In this document: piece by piece, positions 16,157 through 23,020 of the stretch
Numbering within the stretch: the first letter of the stretch is position 1
Layout of the letters: each line of letters starts with the position of its first letter
Assembly (NCBI RefSeq): GCF_963877135.1
Contig: NZ_CAWNSW010000014.1
Span: 11,637 to 75,636 of the forward strand
DNA length: 64,000 nt
Reading direction: 5' to 3'
From: Stenomitos frigidus_A
GTDB lineage: Bacteria > Cyanobacteriota > Cyanobacteriia > Leptolyngbyales > Leptolyngbyaceae
Position numbers and translations under genes: made by a program
Notes under the pieces: model-generated
Told to the model about the DNA's origin: nothing
Database searches by the model: none
What the model saw: the letters and a program-made list of their open reading frames with translations, nothing else

Positions 16157-16990
16157 TTACTTGTTTTTCAAAGCATCGCGAGCATCGACCAAAATCGGTG
16201 GAATGAACTTCTTCAAAACATCTCTAATAGGTGTGCGTGAAGGTTCTGCCAATTGAAAATTGTCTTGCGGACGAGTTTGAAAAATAGTTGTGTGTGGTGT
16301 CCCTAAAGTTTCTTCCGTAGGACGCCCATTGGTGTAGTAGTAGAGCGCTAGTGACTTTCTTGTTCTGTCCTCAGGACAGGTCAAGGGCTCAGGATGACCG
16401 TGATAAGAAAAATCAGTGGTGCTGAAAATAACACACCGATTGAAAACCGGAAGCACTCTCTTTTCGCATCGAGTGATATTTTGATCCCATAGCTCAAGAT
16501 GACCGCCGTATTCTTCCTTCCAATCTTTATTTAGGTAGAGCAGGAAATTTAGGCGGCGATCAAGACGCAATTTTTTATGATGATTGAAGTCTACGTGCAT
16601 CTTCAAAAAGCCACCTCGTTCAATTTGGTGAAGTCCTCCGCCTTCGAAATGAGGATCTGGAAGGATGCCATCAATGCTCGTCAGTGTTTCCAGGAAGGTG
16701 ATGAATGTAGAGGAATTGAGACTGTAGAGTAGGAGTCGTGTTGCGTCTCCCATTTGATGTTCATGTTTTGAAGCAAGTTTCTTTTCGGCAGGTGTTTGAA
16801 ATGATTGCCAGTCAATTTGTCCCGGCTTCGGGAACTCCGTTAGAATTTCTTCCAAAAGCGATTCAGGTAAGAAGTTGTCGATCACGATATGAGGAAATGG
16901 TTTCGCTGAAGCATAGTCCTCACGGTGTTGAACCGCTATTTTTTTCAGATAGTCTACATCAAGACGAAACATTGGAGGGGTTGCGTTCAT
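16157..16990 (-). CDS. 2-oxoglutarate/Fe(II) dioxygenase (prolyl-4-hydroxylase-like)
   Basis: A 277-residue protein whose central region (about 125-225) is a 2OG-Fe(II) oxygenase. It has the H-x-D iron ligands in LKMHVDFNHH, the distal His in FSYHGHPEPL, and the 2OG-binding Arg in RKSLALYYY. The N-terminal part (FPHIVIDNFLPESLLEEIL) is typical of bacterial members next to glycan genes. It may hydroxylate a sugar or a protein during polysaccharide assembly, but the substrate is unknown. It is the most upstream gene of the reverse polysaccharide block. Confidence 0.85.
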   Translation of the reverse strand: MNATPPMFRLDVDYLKKIAVQHREDYASAKPFPHIVIDNFLPESLLEEILTEFPKPGQIDWQSFQTPAEKKLASKHEHQMGDATRLLLYSLNSSTFITFLETLTSIDGILPDPHFEGGGLHQIERGGFLKMHVDFNHHKKLRLDRRLNFLLYLNKDWKEEYGGHLELWDQNITRCEKRVLPVFNRCVIFSTTDFSYHGHPEPLTCPEDRTRKSLALYYYTNGRPTEETLGTPHTTIFQTRPQDNFQLAEPSRTPIRDVLKKFIPPILVDARDALKNK

Positions 16991-17286
16991 AACATTCTCT
17001 AGCGAAATTTCTCGAATACAAAAAATAATCTTGGTCTACTTAGTCCGTACAAAGTGTCAAAAGTCTAATAGTCCAATCAGGCTAAAGTCTTTCCTGGTTA
17101 ACAACATCACAGAAACTTTGTAGTCATTTCCTCTATCTCTCTATTCTTAGATAAAACGTTTCTCCGAATAGCTTTTGAATTGAGGAAGCACTGCCGTGAG
17201 CTAACGTGACATGGCTTAACAACAAAACTCATCTTTAACAACCCTCCAGCCATTGTTAACGGCCTTTTTGCTGAGGTGATTTGTCG
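16991..17286. other. Upstream region of the polysaccharide block
   Basis: About 300 bp, AT-rich, with no ORF of note. It lies between the divergent 2OG oxygenase gene and the small ORF at 17287 and probably carries promoters for both. No recognised motif. Confidence 0.4.
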
Positions 17287-17460
17287 ATGATTGACTTACG
17301 AGTCTTGAAGATCGACATTATCAAAAGACGAAGTGCAAGGTGCAGCATTGGAGTAGCAATTGTTTTTCTAGTGTGCTCTTGGATACATCTCTCTTTCTGT
17401 CGAGATTATTCATCGTCAAATAAAAAAGAGTGTGGCTATTTATCATATGCCCAAGAATAG
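17287..17460 (+). CDS. Candidate small protein with one hydrophobic segment (57 residues)
   Basis: An ATG ORF preceded by GAGGTGAT, an eight-base match to the anti-Shine-Dalgarno, six bases before the start. The product begins MIDLRVLKIDIIKRR and has a basic N-terminus followed by a hydrophobic run (IGVAIVFLVCSWIHLSF, about residues 22-38). That makes it a possible single-pass membrane or secreted peptide. I do not recognise a family. It stands alone between the polysaccharide block and the TPR gene. The strong ribosome site is the main support. Confidence 0.4.
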   Translation: MIDLRVLKIDIIKRRSARCSIGVAIVFLVCSWIHLSFCRDYSSSNKKECGYLSYAQE

Positions 17461-18105
17461 TTCCCAACCGCTTCTCTGCGCCTTCTTGTTTCTGACATCC
17501 ATAGCGCCCAACCTAGTTTGTCGCTCACAAAAATTGATTAAGCTTGACAGCCTTTGCAAAAACTAACACCTCCCCAAATTTAGCTACTACTAATGGTGTG
17601 TGCAGCTCAGAAGGCTACGCTTTCCACTTACAGTCTTGCCGATGAAGTGGCTACGCTTGGATCTGCTGGATCTATGAGTCAAATACGTTGACTGAGATCC
17701 CTTCGGACAGGGCTTGGCACCTCACCGTTAGAAGCCTATCCTAACTGCTGAGATAGGCGGTGGCAATCCTCGACTCTTTTACTCAAAATTTACTGTTAGC
17801 CTAGCAAAGGGTAATCCCAAAAACGTCAGGTGGAAGGTACGTTAGCAGAGCAGAGCCTCGTGTGAGATGGAGTGATATTCGAATTTCTCACCTCCCTCAT
17901 CTGATTGATAGGGATTATTGCAGGCTTACAGATTTAGTTCAGGCTTTATCTATGTTCGTAAAGAGGAGATAAAGGACTCTTAAACCGTAAAAAGGTTTGC
18001 TACCTTCAGGTGCAACGGGCATAACTACGACAAACTTTTAGTGTAGGCTTCCCAACCAGAAGCCTTTCCTGTAATGTAATTTGTCTGCCAACCAAGCAAC
18101 TATGT
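17461..18105. other. Intergenic region with strong hairpins
   Basis: About 645 bp with no credible ORF. The GC-richer middle (about 17590-17770) holds several stem-loops described separately. The rest is AT-rich and shows no motif I recognise. Confidence 0.5.
17590..17770. other. Possible structured RNA
   Basis: Three hairpins lie in a row. CCACTT/AAGTGG starts near 17623. At 17668-17700 GGATCT/AGATCC encloses AGTCAA/TTGACT with a small internal loop. At 17734-17758 a seven-bp stem GCCTATC/GATAGGC has an 11-base loop and is extended by CACC/GGTG. The direct repeat GGCTACGCTT occurs twice at the 5' side. There is no ORF. It could be a small RNA (6S-like or other), but I cannot match a known family and the strand is undetermined. 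Confidence 0.25.
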
Positions 18106-19230
18106 ATGCCTGAAAAGCGTGTGTCCCAAAAAATGATCGTGCGTAAACAAACTTCCATTGTTGTGAGTCTGGTGCTGCTGCTAGGGCTGATCATGCCACA
18201 AATCGTAGAAGCACAGCCATCCCGTAAGTCGGCAGGCGACGATAAGGTGACAGAATTGCTTAAGGAGGGGCGTAAGCTCGTCGATGCGGGGAATGTGTCG
18301 GATGCGATCGCAATTTATCAACAAGCAGCGGAGCTAGATACTAAGAATCCGCGCATCTTTTCGGGCATTGGCTTTTTGCAAGCCAACCAGGGAAAGTTCC
18401 GTGAAGCGATCGAAGCCTATCAGCAGGCGCTTACCCTTGACCCCAAAAATGCTGACTTTTACTACGCAGTGGGCTTTAGCGAGGCTAACCTGGGAAACAA
18501 CGATGCCGCGATCGCTGCTTATCGTCAAGCAACCTTGTTCAACCCTCGCCACATGAATGCTCAAATTGCTCTAGGCGTCGTGTTGACTCGCGAGAAAAAC
18601 TATGTTGAGGCGCTGCGTGTGAGCCAACGAGCGATCGCGCTTGAGCCGCGCAATTATCGACCCTACGAGCTGATGGGCAACCTGTTTCTTCAGCAAGAGC
18701 GTCCTCAAGATGCTATTAAGCCTCTATTGCAAGCAGCTCGTCTTGCTCCCAAGCAAGGCAGTGTGCAGGTCAGCCTCGGTACAGCTTTGCTCGATCAAGG
18801 GAATTTAGAGCGAGGCGTAGCGGCGTTTCAACGGGCCAGTCAGCTCGAACCACGTAATGGAGCACTTCAGCTGCGCATTGGCAAGCTTTTAGCAGCGAAG
18901 GGTCAATATACTAGCGCACTTAAGTATTACCAGCGGGCTCTGTTCTTAAAAGCAGATCTGGCTGAGGCTCAGGGTGCGATCGGCGATATCTACATGGAAA
19001 AGCAAGACTACCTCTCTGCTGTCATTGCGTATCGTCAGTACGTCGCTGCGTTTCCGCAGAACCCCGATGCTTACTACAAGCTCGGCAAGGCTCTCAAAGG
19101 ACGCGATCGCAGAGACGAAGCAATCACTGCACTAGAACAAGCAAAGCGTTTATATCAAGACCAGGGCAAGAAGGATGCCGCTAAGGATACCGATCACCTG
19201 CTGGACGATCTGAAGCGAGAGAAGCAGTAA
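18106..19230 (+). CDS. Exported tetratricopeptide-repeat protein
   Basis: 374 residues. A basic N-terminus and hydrophobic core (SIVVSLVLLLGLIMPQIVEA, ending near residue 36) form a signal peptide or anchor. About nine TPR units follow from residue 45 to 360, with the usual spacing of G-Y/F, A and P (for example AIAIYQQAAELDTKNPRIFS and EAIEAYQQALTLDPKNADFY). It is probably a periplasmic or membrane scaffold for protein complexes. A second ATG at 18133 would shorten the n-region. No partner gene is adjacent. Confidence 0.85.
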   Translation: MPEKRVSQKMIVRKQTSIVVSLVLLLGLIMPQIVEAQPSRKSAGDDKVTELLKEGRKLVDAGNVSDAIAIYQQAAELDTKNPRIFSGIGFLQANQGKFREAIEAYQQALTLDPKNADFYYAVGFSEANLGNNDAAIAAYRQATLFNPRHMNAQIALGVVLTREKNYVEALRVSQRAIALEPRNYRPYELMGNLFLQQERPQDAIKPLLQAARLAPKQGSVQVSLGTALLDQGNLERGVAAFQRASQLEPRNGALQLRIGKLLAAKGQYTSALKYYQRALFLKADLAEAQGAIGDIYMEKQDYLSAVIAYRQYVAAFPQNPDAYYKLGKALKGRDRRDEAITALEQAKRLYQDQGKKDAAKDTDHLLDDLKREKQ

Positions 19231-19295
19231 TTTTGTGTCCGCAGCTATTAATTTGCACCACTGAGGCCGACTTCACTAAGCAATAAGCTCAGGCA

Positions 19296-19982
19296 CTAGA
19301 GATCGCGTTGGCGGAGGATAAACTCTGCGATCGCCAGATCCATTGGCGTTGTCACTTTCAAATTACTTTCCTCACCCGCCACAATTTTGACGGGCAAGCC
19401 GCATTGCTCCAAGAGCGCTGCATCATCGGTGACTTCCCAGCCTTGGCGCACGCCTTCATTATGGCAGTGAGTCAGTTGCTCGACTGCAAAGCCCTGGGGT
19501 GTTTGGGCAGCCCACAGTTGGCGGCGATCGGGCGTACTCGTAATCAGTTGCGTGGTGGGCTCTACTACCTTGATCGTGTCTTTCACTGGAATGGCAGCAA
19601 TGAGTCCTGGGCAGCGGAGAATTTCGGCAGCACAGCGATCGATCAAGGCAGGTGTTATCAGACAGCGCGCACCATCGTGAATGAGCACTCGTGCTGCCAC
19701 GGCTGGTAATGCTTGTAAGCCTTTGTAGACAGATTCCTGTCGTGTCGCGCCACCGGGGATGAAATGAACGCATTTTGTCATTCCTAGACTGATCACAATC
19801 TCCTTAAAATCAGGAAAATCGTCTGGCTGGCCGATGATCCCAACCCAGCGTACCGATCGTGACGCCTTGACCGCAGCAAGCGTCCAGGCAAGCAGGGGTT
19901 TGTCCAGTAAAGGCAGCAGCAGCTTGTTGCGACTACTTCCCATACGGCGACCCGATCCGGCAGCAGGAATCAAAAGATACAC
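19296..19982 (-). CDS. ispD: 2-C-methyl-D-erythritol 4-phosphate cytidylyltransferase
   Basis: IspD makes CDP-ME from MEP and CTP, the third step of the plastid-type isoprenoid pathway that feeds carotenoids, phytol and undecaprenol. CTP-site motifs are present: PAAGSGRRMGSSRNKLLLPL at the N-terminus, HDGARCLI (about 101-108), PVKDTIK and TDDAALLE. The length of 228 residues is normal. The start is GTG (MYLLIPAAGSG); no ATG fits better. It is convergent with the TPR gene and divergent from the heptosyltransferase. Confidence 0.95.
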   Translation of the reverse strand: MYLLIPAAGSGRRMGSSRNKLLLPLLDKPLLAWTLAAVKASRSVRWVGIIGQPDDFPDFKEIVISLGMTKCVHFIPGGATRQESVYKGLQALPAVAARVLIHDGARCLITPALIDRCAAEILRCPGLIAAIPVKDTIKVVEPTTQLITSTPDRRQLWAAQTPQGFAVEQLTHCHNEGVRQGWEVTDDAALLEQCGLPVKIVAGEESNLKVTTPMDLAIAEFILRQRDL

Positions 19983-20326
19983 GGTAGTCCTCTAAGTGTT
20001 TATGGTGCACCAGCAGTGACTTTAGAGCATTTCAGGGTACAAGCTTTCAGGAACACGGACGAACGATGGTAACCTTACAGGGATGCATGGAGTCATATAC
20101 CGGTTGGCGACCTTGCTCAACGCCGCTTGACAACAAGAGTGTCAAGGATCAAACCCAGGCGGTTTTTATATCCAATGGCTAGACGTTGGTTGCTCAAAGC
20201 AACGTTGACGTTTTTGGGCTTGCACTCATCCGCGTTTCAAATTATGGGCGTATGGTGACGTACAAGACGCAAAACTTTCCTGTATCTTCACTTAAAATTA
20301 AAGGCGAATTAGCGTAAAGAATTATT
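19983..20326. other. Intergenic region, ispD to GT9
   Basis: About 340 bp between divergent genes. I see no gene, repeat or RNA. It should contain promoters for ispD and for the GT9-HAD pair. Confidence 0.4.
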
Positions 20327-21289
20327 ATGCGAATCGTAGCCCTTGTCCCTGGCGGAATTGGCGATCAAATCTTATTCTTCCCCACCCTGGATGATCTGAA
20401 GCGAACCTACCCAAAAGCCCAAATCGATGTGGTGGTTGAACCCAGGGCAAAAGATGCCTACCGGGTTTCTAAATCGGTGCACAGTACGATTTTGTTTGAC
20501 TTCAAAGGGCGCAATAGCCTGGCAGATTTAGGCAACCTGTTGGGAGCCATTCGTGAGCGGGAGTACGATATTGTTCTCTCGCTAGGACAGCGTTGGACGG
20601 TTGGCTTGCTGCTGTGGTTGACGGGCATCCCCAATCGAGTGGGTTATGCCGGCAGCGCTGGCGAGCTTTTTCTGACCAATGCGGTGCCATTGAAAAAAAA
20701 TCAGTACGCTGCTCAGATGTACCACGACCTGCTACAAGGTCTGGATATCAACACACCCTGCCCTGAACTAGCGCTGAGCGTTCCTCAGAAGGATCTTGCT
20801 TGGGCAGAGGGCGAACGTCAGCGTCTGGGCATTCAAAGTAGCGGCTACGTGCTGATTCATGGTGGGTCTAGCCAGCTTGCTAAAACGAAGGGGATCGACA
20901 AGATCTATCCCGTCACAAGCTGGAAGGGTATTATTCAGGACTTCGAGCGGCGACAGCCTGATCTGCCGATCGTTGTAGTCAAAGGGCCTGAAGACACAGA
21001 ATTTGTCGAAGCGCTCTTAGAGGCTAGCCCCAAACTTAAAGTGACGGCTCCGGCGGATATAGGCAAACTGGCGGCAATGATTGCAGCTGCGAACCTGATG
21101 CTGTGTACTGACAGTGCCCCGATGCATCTCGCTGTTGCAGTGAAGACGTACACTCTGGCGCTTTTTGGCCCCACCGATCCCAAAAAACTGCTGCCTGAAG
21201 GGAACCGTTTTATTGGCATCAAATCGCTGACAGGCAGCATGGTGGACATTTCGCCTCAAGCAGTGTTGGAGAAAATTTGGAGCAGTTAG
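20327..21289 (+). CDS. Family 9 glycosyltransferase (ADP-heptose:LPS heptosyltransferase-like)
   Basis: A 320-residue GT-B glycosyltransferase of family 9. The N-terminal PGGIGDQILFFPTLDDLK matches the conserved G-(A/G)-(I/L)-GD motif. The C-terminal half has VVVKGPEDTEF, the donor-site CTDSAPMHLAVAV (T-D-S-x-x-x-H), and ALFGPTDPKK. In Gram-negatives such enzymes add heptose or related sugars to the LPS core; the cyanobacterial substrate is unknown. The HAD gene starts three bases after its stop and is surely co-expressed. Confidence 0.9.
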   Translation: MRIVALVPGGIGDQILFFPTLDDLKRTYPKAQIDVVVEPRAKDAYRVSKSVHSTILFDFKGRNSLADLGNLLGAIREREYDIVLSLGQRWTVGLLLWLTGIPNRVGYAGSAGELFLTNAVPLKKNQYAAQMYHDLLQGLDINTPCPELALSVPQKDLAWAEGERQRLGIQSSGYVLIHGGSSQLAKTKGIDKIYPVTSWKGIIQDFERRQPDLPIVVVKGPEDTEFVEALLEASPKLKVTAPADIGKLAAMIAAANLMLCTDSAPMHLAVAVKTYTLALFGPTDPKKLLPEGNRFIGIKSLTGSMVDISPQAVLEKIWSS

Positions 21290-21292
21290 CGT

Positions 21293-21883
21293 GTGACCAG
21301 ACGGGCCGTTTTTCTTGATCGCGATGGTGTTCTGAACCAGGAAGTGGGCTACATCCATGAGGTTACAGACCTGAATCTGATCGCTGGTGTTGCCCAAGCG
21401 GTGAAACAACTGAATCAGGCCGGTCTGTTTTGCTGCTTAGTCTCTAATCAGTCTGGCCCCGCGAGGGGATACTATCCCGCCAGCCATGTGAACGCTTTGC
21501 ACGATCGCCTCTGCCAGCTACTAGCAGCCGAAACTGGAGCGCACCTGGATGCACTTTACTACTGCCCCTACTTAAGCGCACCCGAAGGTGGCACTGAGCC
21601 AGCTTACACCCGCTGGAGTACCTGGCGTAAGCCCAATACTGGTATGCTCGTTGCGGCTGCCTGGGCTCATGATTTAGACCTCAACAGAAGCTTTATGGTT
21701 GGCGACAAAGCAACTGATGTTGATATGGCGCACAACGCAGGCTGCTCGGGCATTCTGGTGCAGACAGGGTTTGGCGATCGTATACTGAGTGGTCGCTATC
21801 AGCACCAAACCAAACCGGACTTTATCGCACGTGACTTACTCAACGCAGCCGACTGGATTTTGCAGCAGATTGACGTCATCTAA
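21293..21883 (+). CDS. GmhB-like HAD phosphatase (D-glycero-D-manno-heptose 1,7-bisphosphate phosphatase family)
   Basis: 196 residues with HAD motifs: FLDRDGVLN (nucleophile Asp9, acid Asp11), VSNQSG, the KPNTGML lysine and VGDKATDVDMA. Relatives remove the C7 phosphate from heptose bisphosphate on the way to ADP-heptose, which fits the preceding GT9 gene. The zinc loop that normally carries C-x-H and C-x-C before the RKP motif is degenerate. Only one Cys (YYCPYLSAPEGG) remains and the second pair is gone, so zinc binding is doubtful. It starts with GTG just after the GT9 stop. Confidence 0.85.
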   Translation: MTRRAVFLDRDGVLNQEVGYIHEVTDLNLIAGVAQAVKQLNQAGLFCCLVSNQSGPARGYYPASHVNALHDRLCQLLAAETGAHLDALYYCPYLSAPEGGTEPAYTRWSTWRKPNTGMLVAAAWAHDLDLNRSFMVGDKATDVDMAHNAGCSGILVQTGFGDRILSGRYQHQTKPDFIARDLLNAADWILQQIDVI

Positions 21884-22084
21884 TGCGGAACCCAGGGGAG
21901 CCTAGCTGTAGTACTACAATAGTAGTAGACATGTTCTACGGCGTCTTCAAGTCGTCTCCAGGGCAAGTTTGAGGCGATCGCCCTAGGATATACCCCTACT
22001 GGGGAATGCTCTTTATTTTGATCCATAGCATATTGATTAAGTATGCTTATGAGATTGTTGTTGCATCGTTAGGAGGACCATCCT

Positions 22085-22162
22085 ATGACTGTGATAGTTG
22101 AAATTGCTTTTTTTGCAGGGTATGCCGCGATCTGTGCATTCTTTGTCGCACGCGTTCATTAG
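22085..22162 (+). CDS. Candidate tiny membrane peptide (25 residues)
   Basis: A 26-codon ORF with AGGAGG eight bases before its ATG, one of the best ribosome sites in the window. The product, MTVIVEIAFFAGYAAICAFF plus VARVH, is one hydrophobic helix with an acidic residue at position 6 and a basic tail. Its size and shape are those of small subunits of thylakoid complexes (cytochrome b6f, photosystems, NDH-1), but I cannot match a named one. The next gene downstream is a reverse-strand NDH-1 assembly factor. A similar ORF lies at 48012-48089. Confidence 0.5.
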   Translation: MTVIVEIAFFAGYAAICAFFVARVH

Positions 22163-22265
22163 TTCGAGGTTTTGATCGTCAGGAGTTTTGACGTAGTGAG
22201 CGTTCAGAGAGGCGTCTCAAGGTTGCTTAGGGCGATGGCTGGGACAGCCTCTACGATAGCAATTT

Positions 22266-22736
22266 TCATAACAATTCAAAAAAAGCGTCATCAATTTCGT
22301 AGCCAAACATTTGAGTCATCGCCTTGAGTCGAGATTGTCCTTCGATGCCTTGTTGCTGCATCCAATCTGCGAGTAAGAATATTTTGTGCATCACGAAAAT
22401 TTCTAGCGCTTCTGGATTGTATTGAATACCCTCTTTAGGGTGGAATTGGTGGGGCACCAGCATGGCTGTATAGCGGGTGAGTTCGCCTGCTTTCCAGTCC
22501 AGCAGAAATGGCAGCCAGGGGTAAAGAGCATCCAGTCGGATGAACCAAAGCCGCACTTCAGGAATTTCTGGCAGTTCTCTGGGATCGTCTGACGCTTGAG
22601 GGTAATCGATCCTGAACTGAAGCTGCTGTTCGTAAGCGATTAGTTTTCTCTGCTGTAACAGCGGATCAACGACTGTTTGCGCTGGCGCTAAATCGAGTGT
22701 GTTGATGAGGTCTGCATTGAGGGCGATCGTTGTCAT
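22266..22736 (-). CDS. CRR6-family NDH-1 assembly factor (DUF1817)
   Basis: 156 residues matching the cyanobacterial/plastid CHLORORESPIRATORY REDUCTION 6 family. Diagnostic stretches are DPRELPEIPEVRLWFIRLDA, YPWLPFLLDW, LTRYTAMLVPHQF and GIQYNPEALEIFVMHK. In Arabidopsis and Synechocystis CRR6 helps assemble the hydrophilic arm of the NDH-1 complex, at the NdhI step. I used the ATG at 22736 (MTTIALNADLINTLDL), six codons inside the longest frame, because the family begins there. It is a soluble protein. Confidence rests on recognised family sequence. Confidence 0.85.
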   Translation of the reverse strand: MTTIALNADLINTLDLAPAQTVVDPLLQQRKLIAYEQQLQFRIDYPQASDDPRELPEIPEVRLWFIRLDALYPWLPFLLDWKAGELTRYTAMLVPHQFHPKEGIQYNPEALEIFVMHKIFLLADWMQQQGIEGQSRLKAMTQMFGYEIDDAFFELL

Positions 22737-23020
22737 GGCTATGAAGTCCAGCAAGCAAGACAGGTTTCTTCCTATCTTCCTTTGAATTGACAGTTCTTTG
22801 ACGGACGATCGCGGAGTTCACTGAATCTACTCGCGAAGCCTGCATAAACAGTGAGGAGAAACTGGTTTTCTGAATGCTATCAGGATGCTCAAGCCGCTTG
22901 TACTGGTGAAGAAACTGGGTTTCTCTGTAAGCACTGCTTAATTTCTCGTAAATCAAACGGTCACTTTCCTTTAAAAGTGCTAAATTCACAGGGAGATTTC
23001 ACCCAATTTTGGGAGGCTTC
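22737..23020. repeat. Intergenic region with two GAAACC-type repeats
   Basis: The divergent gap between crr6 and the transglycosylase holds two copies of a degenerate repeat: AGGAGAAACTGGTTTTCTGA near 22854 and GTGAAGAAACTGGGTTTCTC near 22906. They belong to the same dispersed family seen near 4717 and 47612. Each copy is partly self-complementary (GAAACT/GGTTTC). Confidence 0.5.

Noticed and set aside
19308..19709. 133-codon forward frame
   Set aside because: Antisense to ispD, which has all family motifs.
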